The notes beneath the pieces are model-generated. The model ran no database searches. It was given only the letters and a program-made list of their open reading frames with translations, and was not told the DNA's origin. Of a stretch of DNA of 64,000 bases, positions 1-11,104 are shown piece after piece (positions within the stretch are counted from its first letter, which is position 1; each line of letters begins with the position of its first letter). The translations under genes were made by a program, and so were the position numbers. The stretch is from the NCBI GenBank assembly GCA_002205965.3, contig NADL03000692.1, positions 744,001 through 808,000 of the forward strand. The letters are read 5' to 3'. The DNA comes from Kappaphycus alvarezii (lineage: Eukaryota; Rhodophyta; Florideophyceae; Gigartinales; Solieriaceae).

Positions 1-315
1 AGAAGAGAAAGAGAATTTTGCGGAGGAAGTGATGTCGAGAAGTCATGGCGTCGTTGTATTTTCAGTTCAAAGTGTGTTGGCCGCTTGGATTTATTACATC
101 TGCAACGTCAGCCGAGGAAGAGAACTTTGCGAAGGAAGTGATGTCGACGATTCATTCCGTCTTAGTATTTTCAGGCCAAAAAGTGCTGGCCGCTTGGGTT
201 TAATACGGCTGCGAAGTCGGCCGAACGCCGGGAGCAGATGGGGCCAGCGAGTAGATCTAGGGAACATCGCTATACCGAGGTGGAGATCCAGAGCGACATT
301 CCACGCAGAAAAAGA
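1..315 (-). mobile_element. LINE3 C-terminal fragment with a tandem duplication
   Basis: This stretch matches, in the same orientation, the non-LTR retrotransposon C-terminal coding region at about 38.3-38.5 kb; both contain recognisable blocks such as ttccgtctt, gtgttggccgct and gccgggagcaga. A block of about 109 bp is duplicated in tandem (about 11-119 and 120-228), with moderate divergence. The fragment is cut at 315, where a Gypsy LTR end begins. The same fragment reappears inverted at 9508-9660. No intact frame remains. Confidence 0.6.
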
Positions 316-735
316 TGATAGGGATGTATGTTAAGATGAAATTATCCTCAGAAAAAAACTACTCCCAGAAGGAGTTGTGGCAAGCGAAAAAAGTGCTACC
401 ATGGTTTAGTTGAGCGAACTCAGACAAGTTGGTAAAGATGAAAGTTCATGGGGCTATAAGAGAGTATAAAAAGGGCAGGGTCTACCACCTATGATTTCTG
501 TGCAGTGTGAAAGAGACTGCTCTTTGGTCTGTAATTGACTCCCAACTTTGCAACTATTTGGGACTAGTTTGAAGTTTCGTGTAGTTTTCTAAGCTTCAAT
601 AGATATTTTTGCTGACTGAAAAGTCGCAAACAAACATACTAAGTAGTATAAAATGCATCATATGGACTCATGTGAACGAGTAAGACTAACAATAGACAAT
701 ATCAGAAAAAATATCTAGATTTTTTCCTTACAATC

Positions 736-1257
736 TTAGTCCTCGAGATCAGAGCCTGATTCCTCCAAAATGTCCACAATCTCAGTACAGTCGCTACGAG
801 TTCCTCCGAACGGCCCGGAATGATATATAGCCCTCTTGGACACATCCAGCTCCTCCAATCCTTCCTCATGACCTTCAAACTTCGTCTCATCCCCAACAAA
901 GGAGTCAGAAATAAAGATTATAACTTCATTCTCTTCTCCGTTCCCCACGATAGCTCCTCCACCTTTGTACACTAGTGACTCCTAAAGGTCCATCCAGGCC
1001 TCCTCGCCTTCCGATCCTTCCACATCAGCCTCAGCCTCCTCCTCTTCTATCTCCTCCTCTACCTCGTTTTCTTTTTTCTCTATCTCTGCCTCCTCGAAAC
1101 AGTGCCCTCGGACCCACTTTTGAGCGCGTTCCCGGTCAAATCTTCTACAATAATAATCATAGTCGGTTGGTCCGTTGGCCATCAGAGCTAGAGCGTTGAA
1201 GGGGTGGCGGCCTCGGGATGACTTGGCGATGGCGAGGGCCGGGCGGAGGTTTGTCAT
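736..1257 (-). pseudogene. LTR-encoded acidic protein, one in-frame stop
   Basis: The frame runs from ATG at 1257 to a stop just before 736, about 173 codons, with a single in-frame TAG at 982-984. The N-terminal third holds the block GPTDYDYYCRR, also recognisable in the copies at 26.2, 32.9 and 63.9 kb. A strongly acidic Glu/Asp stretch lies at residues about 55-90. The C-terminus reads LDVSK, then DC, then VDILEESGSDLED. I recognise no known family. It lies wholly inside a Gypsy LTR, with a TATA-like box about 75 bp upstream. Function is unknown; acidity and the conserved hydrophobic-acidic tail would fit a regulatory or interaction protein, but that is inference. The lone amber codon could be a mutation or a read-through site. 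Confidence 0.6.
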
Positions 1258-1330
1258 GTTGAGGGCAAAAAGGGTGTGAGCCGATGGGATAGTTGATGGC
1301 GGGGATACCTCAACGAAGTCGATTTAGAAC

Positions 1331-1340
1331 TCTAAATAGG
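1331..1340 (-). promoter_or_regulatory. TATA-like box upstream of the LTR ORF
   Basis: CCTATTTAGA on the minus strand lies about 75 bp upstream of the ORF start at 1257. The same position relative to the ORF holds CCTATTTAAA in the LTRs at 26014-26023 and, inverted, 33120-33129. Conservation in three otherwise diverged copies supports a promoter element. Confidence 0.45.
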
Positions 1341-1869
1341 GCGAAGTCTTCGAAAAGTTTCAGGGCCCTGGACGATATAAAAAATGTGAGGCAATGTCGA
1401 AGCTTTGAATTTGCATGCAATCAGAGCAACAACTAAAAAGCTGCTCGATAAAATATCAGAACTGAATTTAGAGGACGAAGCGAATCACGAGTCGAAATAT
1501 CTCCTTTTTCGAAAAGGAGGACAAAAATCCTCAGATATAAAATGGAAATGGAGTTGTACAGTAAATATGATTCATGAAGGAAAATTCGTTTCATGAATTT
1601 GTCCGTAGAAGTAAATTGATGGGAAGAGCTGTTTTGAAAAAGCAGAGGTCAGGAATGAAGAAGACAGAAGTGTTTGGAGAAGACAGCTTTCCTATGGAAT
1701 GGTCAGTTTTTATGAAAACCGCGCTTCCGCTCAAGACGACCATTCTGGCTCGTCATTGTTCTTCTTCAATTTCAGTTAATGTTTTTTCCTTATTGCCACA
1801 GTCTAAGGCATTTCAAATGGATAAGGATGCAACTAATTACCAACATGACGTTGCAAAAAGCAAGTTCAG

Positions 1870-4800
1870 GTCAATGGTGTTTGACGTTGTAGCATAGCTT
1901 GATATGTAGACTTGATACCCTTAAGGTGGGGTTGAATACTCTCTTCTTCCGTAACTCCTCCGAATCTCCCAAGAGAGAAGAAACATATGTGATATGCGAA
2001 CTTTACTGGGAGATGCCGGGTAAATGGATGACTATAGGAAAATGGAGCACGAAGCAATAAGAGTGAGTATTCGTATAGCAAAACATGAATGGATGCTTAC
2101 AATGAAACTTACAATAAATTTTTCATCATTTGCGTTCTCAGAAATATTGCGCAGCCTCAAGGATATCCTATACCTCATAACCGTATTCTGAGAATGATTA
2201 TGAAGAAGATGTGTGGATGAACATGCGGCGTAATCTCTCTGTTGACATTCACTCCCCTTTCTTTGTCTGCGAGATCCGGTGGAAGGACCTTTTGGGGGAC
2301 GTTGGGATCCTCTTCTTGACGAAATACGCCCGTCAGAATGTCCTTTTAGGGTCATCATCACTACTTCAGGCGGATCATTTCCTTACTTCAACTTCCATTG
2401 TTTTTAGGCATATGATGAGGTTACCATAGCGGATACTGTACTAATCGATATTTCATATCCGGGGGTAACCTGTACCCTCTAAGTTGCACATATTGATTCT
2501 TTTAAGGATTATGAAAACCGGGCGGATAATATTCAAATAGATTTGCGATAAGTCCCTGGTAGGTATTTCCCCATATCTTCCTATATCGTAATGATAAATT
2601 ACTTCCACAAAATTTGGACCTGCTTCCATGAACATTCCGCTTTGGAACAAAAATAGAAATATTCTTAAAGGTTTTAAATCTTCTGCGGGTAGCATTGGGC
2701 AGTTCAACGTGCGAAAATATAGACTTATATTAATGTATAAATGGATGATTACGTTTAGTTCGTAATATTCTCGCGTAATAGACGTGATCCATTCCCCGTG
2801 GTCTCTTACCTCCCATAGGATTCATTCCATAGTTATAGATGAGTATATTTCGTGGTTGCACATAGTCCTGTGTGAGAGGGAATTCTTCAGGCCTTCGGTG
2901 GAAAGGTACGGGAATATTTGCATGGACGGCCCTCCTTGATCTCTTCCCTGAGCTTGAGCAGAACTTATACTGCATGTATCTTTCCTTCTCGACGATTCAA
3001 ATATTTGAGTACTTCGCTTGGATAGCCAGCCACTTTAAAGACTGCTGCATGGCATGGCTTTTCCATGTATGGCAATTAGCTCTCGAGTCGACTAAAAATG
3101 TTTGGACTGGATGCTCTGCACCCTCGTTTGTTTTCTTTTTTAATGCGTAGCTCTATCTCCAACCTTCTGTGGCCAATCGTTCAACTTTTCTACTCTCTTC
3201 ATTGATATTATTTGTTTCTACATCTCTTTTTAGCCTTATTAGAGCCCTCTAATATATTAGATCAAATGGTGAGCGCCACTTGTTCCGATTCTTCGGCGAT
3301 AACCGTGTAGCACCTTTGGCAAGGCATCTCTCGTTTTGGATTTAATTCTCCGACATAGTTTTCCATATTGCTCGTTTGATGGTTCTGACCATTCTTTCCG
3401 CTTTCACATTTGGCATAGAAGAGTAAGCGAGAACTGTTTTCAATTGAATTCCTTTCTCTCTCGAAAAGTCTAGCAGTGAAGTTGCAGTAAAAAAAGGTCC
3501 TTGTCCGAGGTGATCCTTTTTGGAAGACCAAACGGTTCAATTATTTCTTTCTCGATGAATCTCAGGACCTCTTCAGCATTGGCCTCTCCAACTGCAACTG
3601 CTTACGGTCACCCAGAAGGATGTTCTGCCCCTGTAAAGAGAGATATATTTCCAGAAGAAGTGTACTTGAATGAGATGGCAAAGTCGTCTGAGAAGATTTC
3701 AAGAAGATCGGAAACTGGAAAACTTAGAGCAGTCCTGTATTTTTGGATCGCAGTGAATTTTTGACAATTGTCGCAGATTTTGACGAAGGTTTAGACGTCC
3801 TTGTGTATACTTGGCCGCCATTATCTTTCTCTTCTGAATTGATTGCTCGTTTCGAGGTTTCAATGCACTTACTGATCATGGAAAGTTCTCAATGTCTTCA
3901 CTATTTGATTAAAATGGGCTGCTAGTTGAGGCCCGGCTTTGGTGTGGCGAGCGTTTTCCCATCCCATAATGTGAAAGCGTTTTACCCAATTTATGTCATC
4001 AAGATCAATTTTTCTCATTTCTAGCCCATCAAAAAGTTTCAGTAGTCCTTGGAGATTATGTTCCTACTCGATAAAATATTCCACTTGCACCTCGACAACT
4101 CCAACAATGTCCTCGAAAGCCTTTTCACTTGTATTAATTGGATTTTCAAACGAAATTTGTAATCAGCAGGTTGACTATTTAGCTCCAGGCCTATACAAAA
4201 ATTCAAATTGGTATTCTGCAAAACATTTCGAACCATCGAGCCATGCGGTGATGCACATCCTTCCTTTGGAATGAAGTCATACGTGCCTGGTGATCAGTTA
4301 TCAAAACGAATTTTTCAAACGTTAAAAGGTAATCTCGATAATTTTCAACGCAAAGACAGAAGCTATTTTTTTAATCGCAGACTGAGTATCTATTTCCGCA
4401 CCAATCAGGGTACCATTTGCGATTTTAACAGCGTGTAGCCTACTTTTTTCATCTTTCAGGGAGATAATAGCACCCAGAGACCATTCTGAGGCATCTGTTT
4501 CCACAACAAATGATCTTTTTAAAACTGAAATTATGATCATTAAAGGTATAGAAAGCTTATCTTTGAGCTCCTCCAATTCAGTTTCCATTTCATTGCTCCA
4601 GAAAAACTTGCCGTTCTTCGTAATACTGGCATTTTGGCGAAATCTTTGATAAATCTGCGATAATAGGAGGTCAGACCTAGGAAGCTTCGAACCTACGTTT
4701 TTGAATCGGACCTTGGTCAAAAATTGACTTTTTCGTTTTTTCTATATCAAATCTAATTCCCTCTTTACCGACGATATGATAGAGTAGTTGGGTAGATTTT

Positions 4801-5840
4801 TTCGCAAAGAAGCATTCTTTCAACCTAGTTTTCTTGCTGTATGCCAATATACTATCCACAACTGTCTTTCTGGTGAAAATTGTCTTGTCCTCGCAGCTTT
4901 TATCCGGAGTAATTTGTCAATACCAAGTGTGCAGGCCCATTGAGGTAAAAACTTTTCCCTTCCTTTAAGTCTTCGGGACATTCTTCCATATTTGGAATCG
5001 GAAATTTATTTCATATCAATTTTTGATTTCGTTGACGTTAATTGACGCAAAAAGAAACTCAAAATTCCTTTTTGGTGCAAACGCAACCGTAAATGACCAT
5101 AGATATGAAAATCAACGAATAATATCAATTCCAGAATACTTGAAACATTTTATAAGATAAATTGTCCATATTTTGGCAGTTAAAATCTAGGAATTTGGTA
5201 TATTTGTTGATTATCGATAATTTTGAATGAGTATATGACCGCCATAATATTTTTGTCTTAGACCTGGAACGCTCCATGCAATTACCTCGGAAGATGTTAA
5301 CATGTGGGATATTTTCTTTGACGGAGGAGCGAGATGTGTTCACTTTTTCTCAAATATCTGCGATCTTGCGCTCCTGTTATTCTTGATCCATACTTTAACC
5401 ATTTCGGAGGAACTTTTTCGGAATTACCATATCTTTAGATATGGGATTCGCCAAATTAATATTATCTTCGCAAATATTTTTGCCTTTTGCAGTATGAACA
5501 GTGTCCGGTGGATCGATTTTATCGCAAAAGTAAGCACAGTTGGGGCTCAAATTTGCCTTTGAATTCCAACGGTCTTGTGTTTCAAACCCGGAACCATAAT
5601 CATCTCATGCCATGTTTAGTTCTCCTCGAGCTATTTTTTTCCATTTCGAAAAGTTTCAGTTGGCTCGGTTACTTCACGGTCATAGCTCAATCTGATATAA
5701 TCACTGTGTTCTGCCCTACAATCTTCCGGATGCATTTTTTTTGTAGAGGTCCAGGGGCAGCTTTACGGCTCCGTAATCATTATGAACTGAAACACTTTGG
5801 TTGTCTAAGTCAATGCAATTCCCTAGTTTTTTCATTGTAG
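1870..5840 (-). pseudogene. Decayed Ty3/Gypsy-A pol (copy A1)
   Basis: Minus-strand remnants line up in order with the better Gypsy at 27.4-32.1 kb. They include the linker before RT near 5300-5560, RT end and connection near 4680-4860, RNase H with VETDASEWSLGAIISLKDE near 4500, integrase core near 3500-3800, and the integrase C-terminal block PVQTF near 3110. The central RT is deleted and frames are broken many times. Unlike the better copy, about 1.2 kb follows the integrase (3100-1870) with further open minus-strand stretches such as 2453-2707 and 2032-2361. That suggests additional 3' sequence, possibly a further coding region, lost from the other copy. Dead element. Confidence 0.75.
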
Positions 5841-5949
5841 AACAACACATGATTGCATCAAAAGCTAGATAAGGCATAGAAAGATAGTCTATATCAATTT
5901 AAGGCTAAAATTACTTGTTGACTGGTTGCCATCGCGCAATGAGGACATA

Positions 5950-8885
5950 TAACATTGCCGACCCTCATTGAATCGCGATCACACCGTGCATACCTACGGT
6001 GCGACTGTGCACATGGGGAAGAAGTGCTTTCGTAAAGATGTCTTAGCGATTTCGGCTCGTCGGGCTGTATTCGAAGGTAACCTCATCGCACCGCACGATG
6101 ACCTGAAGTTCCAAGAATAGCAACTGGAGGTGCTTCGCTCGGCCCGCAAAGCTCGGCTGATGATATATGCTAATAATGACATGGTTATTGCCAAAAAAAG
6201 AGTGGTTCGCTGGAAACAGACTTCATAGGAAAACTTGTGGACGCTCTTCTACTATTTGAGCTCTTCGACCATGAATACCATTTCTGCCTTTTCGAAAGGC
6301 TAATGATTTTATGCTTGTGTCTTTCTCGAGCCACCAAGCATTCCTCGCGCAACAAAGCCATTCCTGTCGTGGACTTTCGGCACGGCAGACCAGCGTAGTA
6401 AAAACCCGGAATCTCGATGAGCGCTGACTGATTTTCAAATATTTTGTACTGGAGAACCAGGTTTATTGTTCCTTGCAAATAGTAACATTTCCGGTTGATC
6501 ATTTTCCAATGAATTTAAATAGGGGCTTCGAGTAATTGCGCAACAAATCCGACTAGAAAGGCGATGGCCGGGCGTTTGTAAGTATAAAAATACAGCAGAC
6601 TTCCGACCGCCTCGTTTTATGGCTTGTTGCATGCAATATCTGCCCACTCGCGAAACAGGTCCAAAACGTTTCGTTACTTCGGCGAGCCAACTTGGTTTGC
6701 AATCGACTGTGGTGAAATGTTTGAGTTCGTCTTCGATGGCGCTCACCTGAGAGAGGGCGCGAGTTCCGTCGTGCGGATTATCAATGATTTCGACAACGAT
6801 GAACTCAGAGGCGACATCAAGATCCTCGACGGAGAAGCGCATGCTCGGTGCACACCCCTTTTGACGTCCATATGCTTCATATGCGTCCTGAAAAAGAGAC
6901 CAGAGGCGAGTAAACTTTGGATAGTGTTCAGCGTCGCTACGGGAGCTAAATTCATGGTGAGTTATATGCCTTATTTCTGTTTAAATACATTTACAAACAT
7001 CCTAACCTAAAAGCGAGCTAGTTTCGCGCGCGTTGCTGTCTATCAATTGAATTTCCATCGTTATTAGATGGATTTCGGTGTGATGATGGAGGGGTTAAGC
7101 AGTGTCAACGCGATAAGATCAGCTAGACTTTACATTTTCTTCTCAATAGTGTGCTCCGACTGACCGTGCTTTTCGTCGCTATCTGTCTCTGTGTAGGAAA
7201 ATTGCTCTGGTACGCAGTCATGTGGGAGGAGAATCTGTGCCACGTCCTTATGCCCGTCGTTGGTCACCACGCGCCAGTATGTCATGCGGAGCGGAGGCTC
7301 ATATGCCCGGGTAGGGCGGCAAGGTGCAGCTTGTTTGTTGGTCGCAACGTTTGCGGCCAGTACGCTCGAGTTGTTTCCGTCGTGTTTCCTGGATTGGCTG
7401 GGTTCAAGAACAGCTTCATAGCTTGATATGGAGAAGGTTGGATTTTCGGCTACGCTAGGTCGTGCGTAATCGTGATTGCCTTCGAGAAGTTCGATAACTC
7501 CGGTGTTGATGTGCATTCTGTCCTGATATGTCTCAAGAAAATACACAGGAAAAATTCTACGGGTAGAAATCTTTAGTCCCACAGGTATTAATCCGCTTCC
7601 AGTTAGCGTCATAGAAGCGGTAGTTGTGCGTGGGACTATTTTCCCCGGCGAAGGCACACGTTTGGGCGGTTTCGTTGAACTTAGCGCAGAGCTGATTCGG
7701 CACGAACACTCCTGCCAGAAAGCCAAACACACGTAGGGGATTGACTTCTGGTTTCCGATCGTGCCACATTTCACTTGGTGTACATCAGCTAATTGCACTG
7801 AAAGGTTTAAAATCGCAAAGGTCTTTCGCTTTTTGTATAGACTCAGCCCACAGAAAGTGGGAACTGACACCTCGGGCATCATGGCGCGTGTTTTTCCGAG
7901 TTGCATGCCATTTAATTTGCTCCTCATCTCGTTCTGATGCGAGCAGTAGACTGTAGATCTCTTGTGCATGATTCCCTTCGCACAGAAGTTGTTTTCTATA
8001 CTCTCGTTGCATTACTAGTTGCCGTTGTTCGATCTAATGCTCTTTACATGGTATCCCGTTTGCCGCGAGATGAAGGTGACGAAGTAGCTCATTTGTTTTG
8101 GCACCTCAATCTTGTGGCGGAGAAAGTAAATGTAGCTCATATGTGTTGTTTCGTTAATGAATTTCACAACGTAGCGGGACTTTCCCAGAGAACAAACTTT
8201 AAACTGATCGCAGACGTCTTCGTAAATTCGTTGTAGGCGATTTGCATCCCTCTCTGTTTGCCTTTTTGATTGAAGGACCGTCTCTTCATCTTGCCGTGGT
8301 CCCATCAACAGCAAACTAAAGGCTTTTCACGTTTTTCGATGATTTTCCCCTCCACAGCAGTGGCTTTTCACCCCCGTGTCAATGATATTACGTCCCGGGT
8401 GTCCAAGATGACTTTCTAACGTTATTTGTTATCGCTGTGAGTGTAGTAAGTAATGGCTGGGAAGCTGCCTGCAATATGTGAGTTGGCATTTAGAGTGGGC
8501 TTTGTATCCATTTTCACTGCGCTTTGCTCTCAGGGTTACGGATTCCGTCTCGAAGTTGTAGACACGGAGTTCGTTGTTCTCGAACGACAAACGCGAAGCT
8601 ATTTTTCTCTGCTTGTGCAATGGAAAGCAGATTTGCGCCCGCTCGCGACTTGTACAGTTCGCCGCGAGACTTCACGTTGATTTCAACTAATTTGGAAAAG
8701 AGGACGACCCGCACGTTCCCGTTGTATCTGGCTTCAATGCTTCTGTGGTCTACAATTCGTACGAATTTCGCTCTCTTTTTTCTTCAGCTTGCCCTTGAAC
8801 AGCTCGGGACTAGCTGCAGATGTGGAAGCTAGCCCGGTGTTAACGTGGGAATCTTGTGTGCCCTGTCCAGGCACCCTAGTGATGA
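5950..8885 (-). pseudogene. Decayed Ty1/Copia gag-pol (Copia 1)
   Basis: Minus-strand blocks appear in Copia order. A pre-integrase segment with ANLLSIAQ lies near 8650. The integrase core follows near 8060-8230 (SLGKSRYVVKFI, then SIRSNNGN), then the block with CSHQNEM near 7900. The integrase C-terminus with LRVFGF lies near 7720. RT starts near 6900 (HMDVKRGV), and its centre is deleted down to FSVEDLDVASEF near 6830. RNase H blocks are YLQGT and CRKSTTGM near 6460-6370, and FTKAL lies near 6030. Multiple stops and frame changes make it non-functional. It abuts the Gypsy A1 remnant on the left; no convincing LTR pair was found. Confidence 0.8.
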
Positions 8886-9660
8886 AAGCGCGGTCTTTCT
8901 TTTTTCAAAAACTGAATCTTTCGACTCGTGATCCGCTTCGTCCTCCAAATTCAGTTCCGATATCTTGTCAGGCAGCTTTTTTTATTGCTATATTTTCATG
9001 CAAATTCAAAGCCGTATCATGGGATTTGTAGGGACTGCATTCGGGTATGGATATTTTTAAGGAATCGGTTGGCACTGGTCTCGGGGACTAAGATTGTAAG
9101 TAAAAAATCCAGATATTTATTCTGATATAATATGCGGTTAGTCTTTATCGTTCATATGAGTCCATTTGACTCATTTTATATTACTGAGAATGTTTGTTGA
9201 GACTTTCTAGTCACACGGAAAGTCTATTGAAGCCAAAAAACTACAGGAAACTTCAAACTAGTCCCAAATAGCTGGGAAGTTGAGAGTCAATTACTGACCA
9301 AAGAGCAGCCTCTTTTACACCGCACAGAAATCATAGGTGGTAGATCCTGCCCTTTCTATACTCTCTTACAGCCCCATGAAATTTCTTCCTTACCAACCTG
9401 TTTTAGTTCGCTCAACTAAACCACGGTAGTACTTTTTCGCTAACCACTACTCCTTCTGGGAGCAGTTTTTTCTGAAGATAGTTTCATCTGACCATTTATC
9501 CCTATCATCTTTTTCTGCGTGGGATGTCGCCCTGGGTCTCCATCTCGGTATAGCGATATTCCCTAGGTCTACTCGCTGTCCAGTTTGCTCCAGGCGTTCG
9601 GCCGACTTCGCGGCCGTATTAGACCCAAGCGGCCAACACACGATCCTGAATCACAGTTTA
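8885..9660. repeat. Right arm of the composite inverted repeat
   Basis: Reverse complement of parts of 120-1525. It joins Copia 1 sequence (8885-9008), a deleted Gypsy LTR (8990-9507) and the LINE3 fragment (9508-9660). See the left arm for the matching blocks. Confidence 0.7.
8990..9507 (+). repeat. Gypsy-A LTR, internally deleted, plus orientation
   Basis: It ends in CCTATCA at 9507. The first part is a decayed copy of the LTR ORF C-terminus (HSGMDIFKES); the centre and last part match the LTR 3' half at 26.85-27.29 kb, including ccacggtagtactttttcgct. The 5' half of the LTR is missing, and the sequence runs directly into Copia 1. Confidence 0.65.
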
Positions 9661-9907
9661 AACGCAAGTTCGTAGGGCTCCTAACTTTCGCACTTTCGCA
9701 CCACTTTAAGCAAACCAATTCCACTTGCACTCTATTCAGTGGCACCCCGATACGTTCTCGACGATCAATGAGGTTGCACGATCCGTCGCCAGCCGAGCCC
9801 TATACCAATACTTTGGAATTAGGGCCATTCTCCTTCAACGACACCCGGCTTTAATGGTCACCTCCACCTCCACCTGCTTGTTGACGGGGCTACCAGTTTT
9901 CATATAA
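9508..9907 (+). mobile_element. LINE C-terminal fragments
   Basis: 9508-9660 is the inverted copy of the LINE3 fragment at 1-315. From 9725 to 9907 the plus strand encodes HPDTF, ALYQYFGIRA, ILLQRH and CLLTGLP. This matches the extreme C-terminus of the LINE2 protein near 45.6-45.7 kb (GWHPDAY, RAVLTQRHA, ACLLGGL). The fragment is short, bounded by other repeats, and not functional. Confidence 0.6.
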
Positions 9908-10136
9908 TAGGTGGAAATGTGCTATTATTCGTGCTTTTATCCTGAAAACTTTTTTGAACCCAAGTTCACAGGACTCCCAATCCCCAACCAGGATATAGAC
10001 AGCCCATGTCAGATTAAGAGCTTTCCTCTATCTGTTACAGTTTCGAAGCCTCCTTGATCAGACCTCATTCGTCTGGCTATCGTCAAACAGAATAGTACTT
10101 GTTTTCACTTTTATACTATTCTCACTTTGGCCTGCA

Positions 10137-10240
10137 TATTCGTCTTATGGGGGAAGGTTTTGATGTTTTACTTCTGGAGGATATATTCGTCCTATGGTCA
10201 TGAGCCGTCATGCGCTAGTGCAAGTTTTGTGCCGGCTTTC
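10137..10240 (-). mobile_element. SINE-like tail copy
   Basis: On the minus strand the core reads atatatcctccagaagtaaa followed by acatcaaaaccttccc, the shared 3' tail seen at 23278-23320, 37695-37740 and other sites. The rest of the unit is poorly preserved. Confidence 0.5.
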
Positions 10241-10504
10241 CAATAAGTGGCGCATTCATTTTCCTGTGAAATGGGGGATCCGTTGCTTCCGAATAAGGCC
10301 TGTTGCGCCTTGCGGGTCTTGATGTCCATAATGCATCCGTGTCTGTTGACTGCTATTGTCTACTTCCGTGGCACCGTTAGGTATTTAGCACGCGTTATTC
10401 TGTTCTGGATTACTGTGAGAACTACCCCAATTCCCCACTGCGAGAATTGTAAACGACGGACGGAAGTCCACTTGCATTGGGATATCATATTGTTTAAAGT
10501 GAGT

Positions 10505-10600
10505 AAGGCAGGTATGGCGAAAGGTTTGGGTGTTTTACTTTTGGAAGATATGTCCGATCTAGACAAGTCCCTACTCGTTCAGTGTGAAGGCAAATCTCTA
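10505..10600 (-). mobile_element. SINE-like tail copy
   Basis: The plus strand contains ggtttgggtgttttact followed by tttggaagatatgtccga, close to the 140-bp insert at 23278-23417. It is a partial copy, and no target-site duplication was resolved. Confidence 0.55.
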
Positions 10601-10610
10601 TGACGGGTAA

Positions 10611-11104
10611 ACACACTTAGGCATGGATTATGACGATATATATTAATTGCTAATCAGGCAAGCAGCGGATGCTGATCCAACTGATCTGTAACTCTCGAAG
10701 ACAGAATGACAAATGAGTGACAATGGTACAGTTTCCATGGAGGGATCGAAGTCTTTTCACTCAATTTACTTCGCACCTCTTCTTATTTCCTACTATAAGG
10801 GTTGCGCATTGGCAAACATTACAAGTAAGTAGAACCTAGCCTCTACACTCCTGGCGAAAACACTTCTGCCAGCGATTACAAAGTATAAAGGTCGTGGGAA
10901 GATCCAGACAAACGAAGCCCGGTAGGCATATCGCAACACAGTCCAGATCTAAGAGTCTGCAATTTTCGCCTGTTGCCATGAAGATCAGACATTTATTAAC
11001 TGCCCCATGTTTCCAGGAGTATACTATCAGTCACCCAGGAAATAGAAAGAACGGTCTAAATGACAACCCCTTATTCTCCTAACCTGCTGCTCCGGGCCAT
11101 ACCA
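10611..11104. other. No gene recognised
   Basis: No coding pattern, repeat or RNA gene could be supported here. It lies 3' of the Tudor-like ORF and could hold its 3' untranslated region. Confidence 0.4.

Larger units (their letters stand above)
316..1400 (-). repeat. Gypsy-A LTR, minus orientation
   Basis: Read on the minus strand, this LTR ends in TATCA at 316, as do the LTRs ending at 9507, 20733, 27287, 42727 and 44363. Shared internal blocks include the (a)agtgctaccnTggt segment near 400, the agggcagggtctaccacc segment near 475, and the ORF described at 736-1257. Its orientation agrees with being the 3' LTR of the decayed minus-strand Gypsy at 1870-5840. The 5' boundary, on the right, is not defined. 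Confidence 0.65.
120..1525. repeat. Left arm of a long composite inverted repeat
   Basis: Segments 120-790 and 1405-1525 are similar, in reverse complement, to 9045-9660 and 8885-9008. The arms carry the same ordered parts: a LINE3 fragment, a Gypsy LTR and a Copia-like piece. The right arm lacks the middle of the LTR (about 790-1405 here). Because flanking LINE and Copia material is included, this is an inverted duplication of a composite locus, not the terminal repeats of one element. Confidence 0.7.

Noticed and set aside
3501-3764. Plus-strand frame similar to one antisense at 31308-31562
   Set aside because: Both are antisense shadows of the Gypsy integrase; the similarity reflects the coding strand.
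7130-7969. 279-codon minus frame as an intact gene
   Set aside because: It crosses from one Copia integrase frame into a linker; the domain motifs are split over several frames, so it is a fragment of decayed Copia 1.
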